Part shown: positions 1-11,838 of the stretch, piece after piece
Numbering within the stretch: the first letter of the stretch is position 1
How the letters are laid out: each line of letters begins with the position of its first letter
Origin: Metridium senile
Lineage: Eukaryota > Cnidaria > Anthozoa > Actiniaria > Metridiidae
Length of the DNA stretch: 64,000 nucleotides
Assembly (NCBI GenBank): GCA_949775045.1
Contig: OX459110.1
Span: 5,030,229 to 5,094,228 of the forward strand
Reading direction: 5' to 3'
The notes under the pieces: model-generated
What the model was told of the DNA's origin: nothing
Seen by the model: the letters and a program-made list of their open reading frames with translations, nothing else
Databases searched by the model: none
Translations under genes and position numbers: made by a program

Positions 1-3000
1 AGCAAGTCAGCAGCACTTATTTACGGCAAGAAAACCGGAAGTGAAAATATTCTGGACCCACAATTCCATCTGTTGACCCACAATTCCTTTCGACTATAAA
101 TATAGCCATGTGCTCACTTCCGTCCGACCTCTTCAACTTTGACAAGCGAACTGGTGAGTTGTTATATTGTTGTGGTCGATCTAATCCCTGTTTTGTGAAT
201 TCTTTGCCCTTCTCCCACCTAAGAACTTACTCCGATAACTTTAACACTGATTTCTACATTTTATTACCGAAATAGGTAGGTTTGGCTTTGCATCTTCGAC
301 TTGTCACCTTTGCCATGTGCTTCTCTATGCCCGCTCTATGTTGTGTTCTTTCTTGTGTGTTATCTATATCTACAAACTTACTCCATTTAGTTTAAAACTC
401 TTTCTTTCAGACGATTTCTACGATTTCGATTTTTACATCATGACCAGATTGTATGACTTATAAATAGAACAATTTTGATGATTTAAAATATAAATAATTA
501 TAAACACTTCAAATGTGCAGTTGCTTGACCATGGCATGCTTGCTTCATGGATTTGTAGTGTTTGTGCTCAAATAACTAGTTCCTGTAAATGCATACCTCA
601 TATTGATAATTACTTTTTGCATGCATAAATTCATATTATCATGTGATTTAAAGGGCTGCTTGGACCAAAAACAATGAAAATTTAAAATACTTAATAACTA
701 TAATGTATACTTGGAATTGATTGTATATATCAAGCTAACTAAATTTCATTTAAAATTGTCCACCTGAATTGTACCACTGACTTAGTACTATTTCACTCAA
801 ATACTAAAAATATGAAACTTCAATACTGCTAAATTATCGGCTAATTACATTGTTTTTGTTATCAAGACTGTTTAGCAGTAAAATGCAAAAGTTCCACATT
901 TTTAGTGTTTATACTGTAAATTTTTTATGTGGATAAGATACTAGTTTGCAATTTCTGGAAACCATATTATTTGCAAAATATTGAAAGTCAGCATTTACTA
1001 CTGATAGGTAGGCTAGTTGTATTGTTTAATTTCGTTGTTATTAATCTGACAAAGCCGCTATCTTGGTTATTGACATCGCCTGGCTTCTATGAGAGTATAG
1101 AATTACATTGCATTCTGGGTATGCGTTGCGCGAAAAACCAATGATGAACGCATCTGATCATTTTACTTGGAAAATGCGCTATATAAGTTCATGATTATTA
1201 TCAGAAGTTAGATCATTTAAATTAAGAGTCAACATCCAATTTTTATATTTATCATCGAATACAAAATTGAAATGCGTTCAGTTTATAAGTGAAATACATA
1301 TACCTGTAAATAATAAATTATTACATCAACCTTTATTGAAGAAAGAAATATAAGCCGAAAGCCATCACCAGAAAAAAAGCGACATGCGCATTAGTAACGC
1401 CACATTTAGAAAAAAGTCAAGTTGAGAAGAAAAGCAGACCTGCCATCTGCATAGTTGAGGGAGATTAACTTAGTGAGGTGTCAGTTATTTTGTCATTGAT
1501 CAGCATGAAAACTTTATGGCACAAAGATTGAACGAACTATGGCGTTTGAGTTTACCGCATAAAATATTATGACATCCCTATAAGGAATAATCCGAATTAG
1601 TTTCAATTTCATGTCTACAATTTTAATTTGTTCTCATTTAAAGACCGGCTACACAATGATTGATTCCAAACTACATGGTATTCAGATGTTTTAAAACTTC
1701 CGGCTTTTAATTATCTAGACACAATGCAAAGAACAGCAGGATATGGCCTTAAAAAATAACTTGCGGCTTGTTATGAACTTGGCAACCGTGGCAACCGTGT
1801 AATTAAATCAATTTCTCCCTGTCTATGTTGAATAACCTGATTACAAGCTATAACAAAAAGTGTTAAACAACGGCGAAACATAAAAATACATATAGTGCTT
1901 CTTTTATCCGCGCGTTTCCCGTGATTTTCTTTTGTACGGCCAATAACGTTCTAAGCCGTATTGCTATACTATGGTTGTTTCTATGGTATAAACCTATTGG
2001 TGTATTTGCCAAAAAAAACTCAAACAAATGGTTGATTATAAACATTGTATCCAAACCTCGTAGTTTTTTTCGCTTTGAAGCCATGTTTTCATGATCACAC
2101 ACACTATAGGATGTGTGAAATGCCTCGTCACTAGGTTCAAGTATACGTAGCCTGCGTACAGCCGGTTTATTTACCCGGCTGCACGCAGGCTAGGTTCCGG
2201 AGCCGGGTGTAGTCTTGAGAAATACTGATGGTGTTGATACCTGACGTTTCGACAACCTGAGCGGAATTCTTGTTATAGATGTAATAAACAGATCACATCA
2301 TAGAAAGTATTTTCTATAAAGTAGTCTATATATATTGTATATATATTGGTTGGATAATTTGTTCCAAAAATACGAAGCTCACTTCATGAGTTTAAATACT
2401 TCAGTTACAATAAATAAAACATATATTGACTGATATCATAACAGTCCCTTGTATGAAAAAACGTTCAATAGTTTTAAAATTACCTTTAAAATCCGAAGGA
2501 TCGATCTTGACGATTACGCAACCATTACTGAAAATTCACAAGCACTGGACTGTACTTGATTGAAACCCGTCCAACTACTAAATGACAGAGACTGAACTCG
2601 AAAGCATTACAAACTCTTCAAAACACCTGCATTATATAATAAAGTCTAGATTTAATTAACTTTCCCTACACAAAAGTTACCCTATACTGAGAAAGGATTC
2701 TTTAATGACCTTGAAAACAATGTGCAGTGTTCCAATTCAACTATATAATAAGATAACACCAATCTTTATTTTAGAAAGAAATGGATTATACTTCTAGTGT
2801 GAACAGGGATAATCATGCATGTTTTTTTTTTCACCGAAAACAGCAGCCCTAGATTGGATTTGAGCCAGTGTTCTAATCTTTCGCAAGTTCTTTTTTCGAA
2901 AAACAAAAACAACAACCACAATTCAACAACAAATCCTACGTGTTCATTGATAGAAGAAGTATAATAAGAAATAGAAAACGCTTGCTGTGTACAGTTGTAA

Positions 3001-3096
3001 AGAATTCGGGATTAATAGAACGCGGAGAAGCACGACTCGCAGGGGAGTTCTTCTCAACACTTCCCGAATGTTCTGACATTCCACTTGTGCTTTATA
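1..3096. other. Gene-poor AT-rich stretch with a possible leader exon
   Basis: No convincing coding region is visible; the short open frames near 929-1144 and 1863-2102 show no domain and no splice-supported extension. A 13-base direct repeat (gacccacaattcc) lies near 55 and 73. A hairpin with arms around agcctgcg sits at about 2146-2195. The first 160 bases hold a TATA-like box followed by a GT donor and are listed separately. Confidence 0.5.
97..152 (+). promoter_or_regulatory. Candidate TATA promoter with short non-coding first exon
   Basis: A TATA-like string (tataaata) near 99 is followed about 50 bases later by a strong splice donor (ctg|gtgagt) at about 152-153. This spacing is what a short 5' untranslated first exon would look like. 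No downstream coding exon was found within several kb, so the transcript is hypothetical. Confidence 0.25.
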
Positions 3097-3377
3097 AGAG
3101 GGTCTGAATGGGGGTACCTCGATAACACTAAAGACTTATTTTTGGCTATATAACATTAAACAGTAAAATTTTAGCCATTATAACACTAACAGTAAAACAT
3201 TTCCTGTAACAGTATTTTTTTGCAATTAACAAACAAACCACGCCTTAAAAGGAGCAATATCTATGTTGGACCTATGTTAATTATATATCACAAACATTTT
3301 TCGCCATTTTCCAACAATCTGGAAGTATTTCAAAGCTTCCGAAGAGTGACGGATATATCCGAAGGGTTGCTGAAGTC

Positions 3378-3452
3378 TGCCGAAGATGTCCGAAGACTGC
3401 CGAAGATTTCCGAAGACTGCCGAAGATGTCCGAAGACTGCCGAAGACTGTTA
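3378..3452. repeat. 20-bp minisatellite, about 3.5 copies
   Basis: Units of the form ccgaagatgtccgaagactg repeat head to tail with one or two substitutions. The short frames reading through it on both strands are products of the repeat and not genes. Confidence 0.75.
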
Positions 3453-3895
3453 GAGATGTCCACAGACTAATGAACGACGATATTTGAGGACTACCGGAGA
3501 TTTGGCTTGTATAGCGCTTATTCATAACAGTTCTATCCTTAAAGGACTTCAAGCGCTTTAATAGCGAACATACACGAACAAAGACTACTTAGAGATAATA
3601 TATTAGTAACCAATCAGATTACGATATTCAATTCAAACAGCCAATAGGATAGAAATAAACATCAAAATAAACAGTAAAATATAAGCAAAATTACGGCTTG
3701 GTTCAAACAAATTGAATACCTCGACCATAATGATTGGTTAGCTTTGTGAGTGGTCGCAAAATTTAAAACAAAAACAAGTAAACATGAAAATTCAAAGATA
3801 TTCACAACGTATAATGTTCAAGAGAAATGATAGACATATGTCACTCCATCTTGGCCAAAAACATTGGAATACGTTCCATACCTGAAGAGTCCTGG

Positions 3896-4323
3896 GCCCG
3901 GTTGTACGATGGGTGGATAAAGCTATCCACTTCATCAATTTTGTATGGATTTTATCCGACGTATAAGGATTTATCGGGTGGATATTAATATAATAATAAT
4001 AATATTTTCCACAGCAGATCCACATAGTGGTTATTCTTCTGCTGGCACTCACACTCACTACCTCTACATGAAAATAGTTTAAAAAAATAAATCACTCCTC
4101 ACATGTTGATTTTTGCTGAGGGAGGAAAACCGGATAACCCGGAGAAAACCCTCGTGGCATCAGTGGTAGAGAACAACACATCAAACAAACTCAATTCACA
4201 AATGATCCGGCGCCCGAGCTGGGAATCGAACCCAGATCACAGCGGTGAAAGGTCGGTGCCCTCACCACTCGGCCAACCAAGCCACCCAATAGTATAGTCC
4301 GATTCACCCTTCGTACAACCGGC
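3896..4323. mobile_element. MITE with ccggttgtacga termini, split by a SINE
   Basis: The left end (ggcccggttgtacgatgggtg) is mirrored at the right (cacccttcgtacaaccggcc). The left half reads on into ggataaagctatccac. A tRNA-derived SINE in minus orientation fills most of the interior. The element lies inside the larger 3097-5607 transposon, so three insertions are nested. Confidence 0.55.
4030..4293 (-). mobile_element. tRNA-derived SINE, copy 1
   Basis: Read on the minus strand the right end is tRNA-like: an A-box-like tggccgagtggt is followed by a B box (ggttcgattcc). The body that follows is shared with the copies at 32070-32300 and 16935-17055, including the gagggttttctcc and gtagaggtagtgagtgtg blocks. 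The family appears to be Pol III driven and LINE-mobilised, as tRNA-SINEs are. Confidence 0.7.
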
Positions 4324-4379
4324 CTCTAATTGCCCCGATAGTCCCAGATGTTCCTACAGATCAAGAAGGAAATGTGCGC

Positions 4380-5237
4380 GGATGGCGCGACCAAATCTTC
4401 TGAACGTTATGTCAATATCATCACCCGTATCGCTGTCTGAGTCGGTGTCGAATTCATTCTCTTGCTTGGGGAGATCTGTCATGTTACCAACTGTGAGCAT
4501 GCTTTCGTCGACAAAGGTGATTCCCGGTACTTGGTCTGTAGCTTGTAGAATATTTGTATCCTGGTCGATTCGTCCTTCATTGCCTGTCCCTGTGTCGTCT
4601 TGCAGGTCGTCCTCATGGAATGTTACTCTAGTACACGATGGCTTACTTGAATATACAGCTTGTGGCAGAGCTCCTACTTTATCCTTTCTTTATCCTTTGT
4701 TGTTTCGCTGCGTACCGTCCTTTGCTTGACAGGTCAATACCATTCAACCAATTCCTTCATGGTTGGAGGAGGTTCTATCAGATCTACATCCCTCAACTCC
4801 ACATTGGATTTCGGCACCGGATAATAAGACTTGTCGTGCGTAAAGTATTTCGCTCCCCACTTTGTTGTTCCAAAGTCTTGGGCATACTGCAGAGCAGTGA
4901 AAGTCTCGTTTTTGAATTGGAAGACTGCATGAATCATGCATGAAGGTTCTCCACCTGAGTTGTTAGCAATGTACGAAGGTCAATATCACCAAGATAGTCC
5001 TCATTTATGTTCTTAACCGGGGTTATTTTGCAGTTTCAGATCGAAATCTGTCATGCCAAACCTTGTTGCGAGCTCCTTGAGCCCAAGAAATTTCGTCAGA
5101 TGTTCCTTGACAGCTGTTAAAGTCGAGTGTGTTAAATCAATAGCAACCCTACTCCGGTGTCGTTCGAAATCTGAATCTTCTCCCACTCTATAAAAGCTCA
5201 CGAGAGCTTTGACAACACAGGTGGACAGTGCCGCCAT
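4380..5237 (-). pseudogene. Degenerate coding remnant inside the 3097-5607 transposon
   Basis: On the minus strand, two open blocks look protein-like. One is 5237-5013, beginning MAALSTCVVKAL and reading into LKELATRFGMTDFDL. The other is 4937-4734, containing FGTTKWGAKYFTHDKS and VELRDVDLIEPPPTMKEL. Stops and a short gap separate them, and a lysine/arginine-rich tail follows towards 4640. I do not recognise the family. The position inside a TIR element suggests a captured or transposon-encoded gene that has decayed. Shadow frames on the plus strand were ignored. Confidence 0.35.
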
Positions 5238-5607
5238 GTTGCTTTTTTACGACGCTAACCAATGGATCGCGGCCAATTGATCATTCTCGTACCCAGAGCA
5301 CCTCGGTCGAGTATTCTCCCAACCAAGGTGCTCTAGGTACGAGAATGCCATTTTGATTGGTCCCAGTATTCTCCAGAACAAAAAAAGAGTCTGTCAGCAT
5401 TGGCTCACAGCTATCGAGTGATATTCTTATCGAATTTAAAAGAGCAGCTAAAATTTGAGAATGCTCAAAAACCTTCGGGTCTCCTTCCAAACACTAAACA
5501 TTATTTTTTTCAAAAACAGTAAACATTAAAAAAATGACCAATTTAACATTAAACACTAAAAAATATGGGCAAATAACACTAAACACTAAACCCCATTCAG
5601 ACCCTCT

Positions 5608-6333
5608 TATAACTGCATACAGCACAGAAAGCAAGTTTTCTATTTCTTTTATAAATTACAAATTCTTCGTTTTCGCGTGACGTCATCGAAAAACCAAAAA
5701 CCGAACAAAACATCGTATAATAATACTTTTGAAATATGTTTGAAAAACTATTGATATGACTAACATGAAAAAGTTTGAAGTCATTCCGATGTTTTGTTCT
5801 CAAGTTATGTGTGCCCAAAGTCTGTCACGCAAGACCGTCACGCGTTTCTTATTAGCGACAAAACTCAAAACTAATTCACCCTAGATGGAAGATTATACCT
5901 TAGGCATGCTAAGAGTATTCATTTTGAGTATATTTCGGTAAAAGATATTGAAAAATGTCGAACATTTCGTTATAAGGGACTGCGCTATAATTATCAGGAG
6001 GGGGGGGGGGGGGGGGGGGGGTTGAGAAATGAGCGAAAAAATCGGAAAAGTTTATTACTCCGCCCCCTCACAAATGAAGAACATTATGCCTTGCCCCCCC
6101 CCCCCCCCCCCCCCCCTACCATAACGGAAAAAATTAGACTGCACCCCCTCTCCTTTTGTTCAAATTGAGAAGACTGCTGAATACTTACGAGAAAAGTGTT
6201 TTATCAAGATCGCCAGAGAATCTAACCAACATTGACGAGGACGTCTTCGTCAGCAACAAATAAGACTTCAAAGTTCTCTTCAAAGATACCCAGGTTCAAC
6301 GTCAGAATCAGTTTCAAATTAAAGTTAGGTGTT

Positions 6334-6404
<71 letters not shown>

Positions 6405-6547
6405 AAATTAAATTAAATCAAAAATTATCCGTAGGTAGGAGGGGGGATCATTGCAATGTATATACTGATAAGGGGGGATCTGCTAAGTTTCACTGTGTCC
6501 CAACTAAATTCCCCCTTCCCCCCCACCCATTTGTTTTGTTTAATTAA
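5608..6547. other. Intergenic: poly-G/poly-C pair and GAAA microsatellite
   Basis: No gene is seen. A run of more than 20 G (about 6001-6022) faces a run of about 22 C (about 6093-6115), giving a G/C hairpin about 115 bases long. A perfect (GAAA)n tract of about 70 bases occupies 6334-6405. The TTAA target of the next element ends this stretch. Confidence 0.7.
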
Positions 6548-7497
6548 GAGGCCGTCTCGGTAGTGATCGAGCAAAGCTGGAAATGGCCCAAAAATCGACC
6601 CACCTCAAAATTTGTACGATCAAAGCCTATCATTTGACTCATCTATCAATGCAGTTGGTTTTGAGAAAAAATGATTTTTCGATTTTTTAGACGCAAAAGT
6701 AGTAATTAGCATTTTTGAGACCAACCAACGCTCAAAAACTACAAAAACAAAGTCTTCTCTAACAAAATCTAAAAGCTTGTTTTCTAAATATTTCCTATGG
6801 GTGATACCTCCATCCTAATGCTATTATAGGACAATAAATTTGTTTGATTTGGATTGAAGGGTATTAAGATATTAATTTTTAAGTTTGGTCTATTTTTGCA
6901 CATTTTAAGTAGGTGTGAAGTAGGTGACATTCAGATGACTAAAAATCGATGTAGTTTTCATGACTCAAAGATGTCCTTGATTTCTTCTGAAAGCTCTATG
7001 TTTATGTTAACTTTTGGTGTGTTAAAATCCGCGGGCAACTATTTTCCTTTATACGAAAATCGGAGTTCATTTATAGTAATTTCAAGTTTTCGCAATTATC
7101 ACGCAATCGAACTGTCATCGATAAACCAGACCGTAAACAGCAAAATACTATTAGTATTAAGCTAAAATGGTTTGCTGAAAATTAAAAACATTCATTACCT
7201 TGTAAAGAGTTAAAAATTGAAAAAACAAGAGTGAATTTAAAAATAAAGCGAACTATTTTTGACTACGGACAATATGCTTCGAATATGCTAATTAGGTAAA
7301 CATTGACAGCGACACGAAAAACAAACTTTTTCCATTGGAATTTCTCAATTAAGCCTTTGTATCCAACGATTAGATTAAAAAGAAGCTATTTTAAATCTTA
7401 TGAAACACATCGAAGCCCTGCCGATATCAAATAAATGTTGGAAAAATTGATTAACTGTTTGACGTGTGTGGCCTTGTCAATTTCATTTTAATTTGCC
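6548..7497 (+). repeat. Left terminal inverted repeat of the TTAA element
   Basis: This arm pairs with 14897-15847. A 103-codon open frame (6854-7165, starting MKGIKILIFKFGLF) is reproduced without amino-acid change in the opposite arm. That reflects arm identity and is not good evidence for a protein. Confidence 0.85.
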
Positions 7498-8076
7498 TTG
7501 TAAAAACACACGACAAGTACAGCAATAGATATATTTTGAAAACTTTGCTTTTACGAAAAAAATTACGATATTCTTTCCTGTCTAAGCTATTACATCTTAT
7601 TTCAATTGCGCTAAAAGCTTGGCAATGTTTAGTTCATGTTGTAAAAAAAATCTACTTGACTCGCCGCAAGACAGTCAGCTAAGAACTGATTTCGCAAGCA
7701 CGACCCTCGAATCTTTATTTTCTTTGATAAGTTTGTTTTACAAGAATTACTTACAATACGACACATTCAGTAGCTTGTTCACAGTACTAGTTAGTAAAGC
7801 GAACTTCATGGCAAAGTGTGGAATAGGCGTTTATCTTGGGAAAGAGCGTGTTAGCTCTTTACATCGTCGAAAAATAGATGAAGAAACGGTATCGATAGCA
7901 CAATCAAGCTCGACATATCTTACCATTTATAAACAAACTGGGCATTTCCTACTAAGGAGATCTCATACTTTACAGAACAATTAAGACTCCAGCTATTTTC
8001 AGATGTGTCTACTAGCTTCAACTGATTATTTCAATGAATTAATTATTAGAATATCACACTTTTGCTTTGCTGTAAA
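7498..8076 (+). pseudogene. Left internal part of the TTAA element, 121-codon open frame
   Basis: Between the left arm and the DIRS insertion there is an open frame at 7619-7984 (MAMFSSCCKKNLLD to the stop near 7984). It is not recognised and has no visible domain. It may be the N-terminal or C-terminal remains of the element's own gene, cut off by the DIRS insertion at 8077. Confidence 0.25.
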
Positions 8077-8256
8077 ATGGAGTTTCTGACAATCAGCGAC
8101 GAAGGAGCGTTGCTGTCAGAAATTGATATTCTGCCGGCACGGTTAAAGGGGCCTGGGTATGAGCAAAGGCTCATGGGTAGTGAGTATATATGGGCACGTG
8201 TAACAGAGTTTAACCATCTAGGCTAGTCAGGCTTCACGCCGGCACAGTTTTCTTCG
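8077..8256 (+). repeat. Split direct repeat A1 (element promoter region)
   Basis: The 180-base block beginning tggagtttctgacaatcagc recurs at 12990-13168 with a one-base gap near its end. It contains a TATA-like gtatatatggg near 8181 and ends about 40 bases before the gag start. It is therefore the likely promoter and leader of the element. Confidence 0.85.
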
Positions 8257-8293
8257 GTTTATTTGACTACTCATTTTTTCGGCTACAACTACG

Positions 8294-9025
8294 ATGCCTT
8301 CTGATACCGAACCACAAGTGGGCAAAGAAATCACTGACCTTATCACGTCCTCTATTGCTCAGAATAACGAAAAACTCTTTGATCGTCTCGCTGTAACCTT
8401 AAATAAGACCGTTGATCAGCTAAAAAGAGCCCATGCCGAAGCGAACGATCTCCAAACGCGGGAAATCAAGAGAATCAAAACTAATGAGCACAAGGTTTTC
8501 AAACGAAAAGGAAACGAGATCCAGTACAAATTCAACGCGAAATTGGAGGTAGCTTTAGAAGAGACCAAAGACTCAATCAACGCAAAGAATCCTGCGAAGG
8601 CGATCGAATCTCTAGACGAAGGTATTGCTCTCATCGAAGACAGGCAGAAATTGGTTTTGTTGGCTGACCAGTCTGAGTTTGGATGGAGAACGGCCGCTGA
8701 ATACGAGCAGCACGAGTTGGCAAAAGACGAAGCCGACGAGAAGAAAATTCGCAGGGCGGAGGAAAGAGCCGAGAAAGCGTCCAAAGCCGAAGCTGCTAAG
8801 AAAAAGGCCAAAAAGCAGTCTATCCCACCTAAGTTTAGGTTTCAAGGTTACTCCCAACCCGTCTCCTCGGGCGTGCAGAATGTGCAGAATCGTTTTCCTC
8901 AAGCCTGGAAAAAGCCGGGTTCTTGTTTTGCTTGTGGCCGCTTTGGTCATTGGAGAGCTTCTTGTCCCGAAGCAAGTGCTACTAGTTATGCCAATCAGTC
9001 GCATTCGTATCAGGGTAAGAAATGA
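8294..9025 (+). CDS. Gag-like nucleocapsid protein of the DIRS-like element
   Basis: The 243-residue protein starts MPSDTEPQVGKE, about 40 bases after repeat A1. It is rich in charged residues, with a helical Lys/Glu/Ala region at residues 140-175. It ends with one zinc knuckle, CFACGRFGHWRASC, in the C-x2-C-x4-H-x4-C pattern typical of retroelement nucleocapsids. By family knowledge it would bind the element RNA. The stop is a single TGA at 9023-9025. The same frame stays open directly after it and runs into the pol N-terminus, so gag and pol are in one frame separated by one UGA. A donor-like ggtaag lies just before the stop and would offer a splicing alternative. Confidence 0.85.
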   Translation: MPSDTEPQVGKEITDLITSSIAQNNEKLFDRLAVTLNKTVDQLKRAHAEANDLQTREIKRIKTNEHKVFKRKGNEIQYKFNAKLEVALEETKDSINAKNPAKAIESLDEGIALIEDRQKLVLLADQSEFGWRTAAEYEQHELAKDEADEKKIRRAEERAEKASKAEAAKKKAKKQSIPPKFRFQGYSQPVSSGVQNVQNRFPQAWKKPGSCFACGRFGHWRASCPEASATSYANQSHSYQGKK

Positions 9026-11187
9026 CAAGAGGATGAAGGTAAGCTACACATTTATTCTACTGTAGAAGACCCCGAATCCATTGAACTTGACTCTTCAATT
9101 TGTGAAGATGACGTTTTCATTTTGGATGTTATGAACGATCATTTACAAACCGAATATTTTGCATATTGCGAAAGTGACTTAGATTCCTTTGTGTGCAAGT
9201 CCGTTAAAGGGCGACTTAAAAAAGCAATTGCTCAATGGAATGCTATTCATGCTAGTGAATTCATTCTACAGACAATAGAACAAGGTTATAAGATTCCTTT
9301 CATCACAAGTCCTACGCCTTTTGTTAAGAATAACAATAACTCTGCGTTTGAACATGCTACTTTTGTTGACGAAGCCATTTTGGATTTGTTATCGGATTCA
9401 TTCTCGAGTGGAAGAAGTTTATGAAAGGCCCGTTATTCTCAATCCTTTGTCTGTGTCAGTGCAATCGTGTGGAAAGAAAAGATTAATTCTAGACTTACGA
9501 CACATTAACTTATTTATCTATAAGCAGAAATTCAAGTGTGAGGATTTGGCTACCTTACGTGAAATGTCCAAGCCTGGTGACTTGTTTTTCACCTTTGATC
9601 TTAAGTCCGGCTACCATCATTTGGATATTTTTCCGGAACACCGTCAATTTCTCTCGTTCAGTTGGTGTTTGAATAATTATACTCATCCTAGATATTTTCA
9701 TTTCACAATTCTACCGTTTGGTTTATCCTCAGCTCCGTATATCTTCACCAAGCTGCTTAGGCCTGTTGTTTGTCACTGGCGAGCTCAAGGCATTCCTATG
9801 GTGGTGTACTTGGACGACGGTATTGGAGCCTCGGGCGATTTTGATCGTTGTTCTTCATTCAGTTCTACCGTCCGCACTACGTTAGCGGATCTTGGATTTG
9901 TTATAAATGAAGAGAAATCCTCGTGGTCACCGTTGTCCAGGATTACTTGGCTGGGTTGCGTAATCGACTCCAATGCAGGGGTTATACAGGCCTCTCAGAG
10001 AAGGATTGATAAGTTACAGAATTTATTGGATAAAATGTGTGATAGTATTGACAACACGTCAGGCATTTATGTATGCCGTGTCAAGTGTGTTGCTTCTATT
10101 GTAGGATGCATTATTTCCTTGAGTATTTGTTGTGGTTCTGTCACGCGAATTATGTCTCGTTACTTACATTTTGTTGTCAACAGCAGGGGAAACTGGAATT
10201 CCTTGGTTGTTCTTGACGGTCCAGCCCAACGCGAACTCCTTTTTTGGAGATCTAATCTGAAGTCACTTAATGGCATTCCGTTTTGGAAGAGTTGCACCGT
10301 ACCGGTGAAAGTAGTCTATTCAGACGCATCGGGCTCCGGATGCGGAGCGCACGTTAACTTTGACAATCGTATTTTTCAGGCAAATTGGTCTGAAGCTGAG
10401 TGTGCAAAGTCGTCAACTTGGAGGGAGCTAGCAGCTGTTAAGTTGGCGTTATCGTCGTACATTGAGCAGGTGAAAAACAGCCATGTGGCGTGGTACTCAG
10501 ACAATCAGAACGTTGTTTCTATCATTGAGTGCGGTAGCAAAGTTAGAGAGCTACAGGATTTAGCATTAGAAATTTTTGTGCTTCGCAGCACAAACAAGGT
10601 ATGTGTTTCCCCAGTTTGGATCCCAAGGGACTTGAACTGCACGGCTGATAGCATAAGCAAAATTATTGATTCTGATGATTATACGGTCAAAGAGGAAGTA
10701 TTTGTCTACTTGGACAGTTTGTGGGGCCCTCATACCATTGACCGTTTCGCTTGTTTCTACAACACAAAACTCACTAGATTTAACTCAAGATTTTTTTCAA
10801 CCTGGTACTGAAGCTGTTGATGCGTTACTGCAGAATTGGCACTACGACGTTAATTGGGTGGTTCCCCCCATCTCGCTTATTGGCAAAAGTATCGCGCACA
10901 TGAGGTTGTGTAACGCACGTGGTTCCCTACTTGTACCACTATGGAGGTCTTCTTATTACTGGACTCTGCTATGTCACGACGGGGTCCATTGGAATCCCTT
11001 TGTGCATGACTGGGTGGTCCTTCCCCCCTTCTCGGATGTGTTTGTCATTGGGAAGGCCAAGAATAACCTCCTTAACTCCAATCCTAACCGTGCTCCGGTC
11101 CTAGCGTTATTAATTGACTTTTCAGTCCCTCCAAGACGAGGACTATCGGGAGATTTTTGTGCCAGTTGTAGTTGCGCAGCACATTAA
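9026..11187 (+). pseudogene. Reverse transcriptase-RNase H (pol) of the DIRS-like element, two frame changes
   Basis: The first part (9026-about 9410) is in the gag frame. The RT core and RNase H follow in the next frame (about 9400-10811), and the C-terminal block (about 10795-11187) in the third. RT signatures are FTFDLKSGYHH and the catalytic YLDDG near 9804-9818. RNase H signatures are VVYSDASGSG, TWRELAAVKLAL, WYSDNQNVVS and DLNCTADS. The first frame change is near 9400-9412. The second is at a T run at 10791-10797, just before the FQPGTEAVDA block that normally follows RNase H in DIRS pol proteins. Both changes are +1. They may be mutations, sequence errors or real frameshift sites. Confidence 0.8.
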
Positions 11188-11838
11188 GGGGAGAAGTGTG
11201 CTTTATACTTTGTATACCACATTAATTTTTGTTTTTGTTTTGAAATATGACGGATCGTTAATAAAGAAATTTTCCTATTTCAATGTCGTCGTTATCCCAT
11301 TGATACGTTTGGTGTCTATTTTTCTATTGTTATCATGATTTTATGTTGTTGTTGTTCTTTTTTTCTTCCGGTTTGCTTAGGTATGCAAGAGCTTCATGAG
11401 TTCTAAATGGATACAGCAGAATGGGCACATGCAGTAGGCACTCGACCCTGTCGGTCACGGTGATGCAGAGCTCCTTGAGCTGGATTTGAGCTTAGCCCAG
11501 TGTGGTTACAGTTGTGCGTGCTGTAGGTCATATTGGTTTGTATCTGGTCTTGTTGGACCTAGCCCAGCGGGCGGCGGTGCACGCATGACCAGGTTGGTCT
11601 TTGTGAGCTCAGAGCCTTGTCGGCTGAGAATGAGCAGGGCCTCTTTGGCTACGGACACTTACAGCCTTGTCGGCTTGTGAAGTGAGTGAGTGTAAAGGCC
11701 CCGTGTGCCCTCACTATGATGGCCGTTTTAGGCTATGGTAAAAATGCGGGTTAGGTAGCTTTGCATTGTTCTGGGATGGTTAGCTACGGTGCTGATTTTC
11801 TGGTTCTACTCATTGCATGTGTTTATTTGTTTTGCAGA
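11188..11838 (+). other. Spacer between pol and recombinase, possible intron
   Basis: No domain is seen here. The stretch ends in a good splice acceptor (ttgttttgcag at about 11828-11838) immediately before the recombinase reading frame. The 16 codons upstream of this acceptor look unlike the rest of the recombinase, so the recombinase is probably read from a spliced message. Confidence 0.4.

Larger units (their letters stand above)
3097..5607. mobile_element. 2.5 kb TIR DNA transposon with TATA flanks, degenerate
   Basis: The ends form an inverted repeat: agagggtctgaatgggg at the left is mirrored by ccccattcagaccctct at the right. Both ends are flanked by TATA, so the target duplication is TATA, or TA within it. 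Inside both ends are repeated aacactaaa / aacagtaaa motifs, which look like subterminal binding repeats. The interior carries minus-strand coding remnants at about 4380-5237 and a nested MITE plus SINE at 3896-4323. The superfamily is not determined; a TA duplication would suit Tc1/mariner, a four-base one some other groups. Confidence 0.6.

Noticed and set aside
3378..3452. CRISPR-like repeat array
   Set aside because: Units abut without spacers; this is a 20-bp minisatellite in an animal genome.
4382..4943. Plus-strand frames of 101-115 codons
   Set aside because: The protein-like composition is on the minus strand; these are shadows.
8416..9065. Alternative long frames over the gag region
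   Set aside because: They overlap the CCHC-bearing gag frame on the other strand or in another frame and show no motif.
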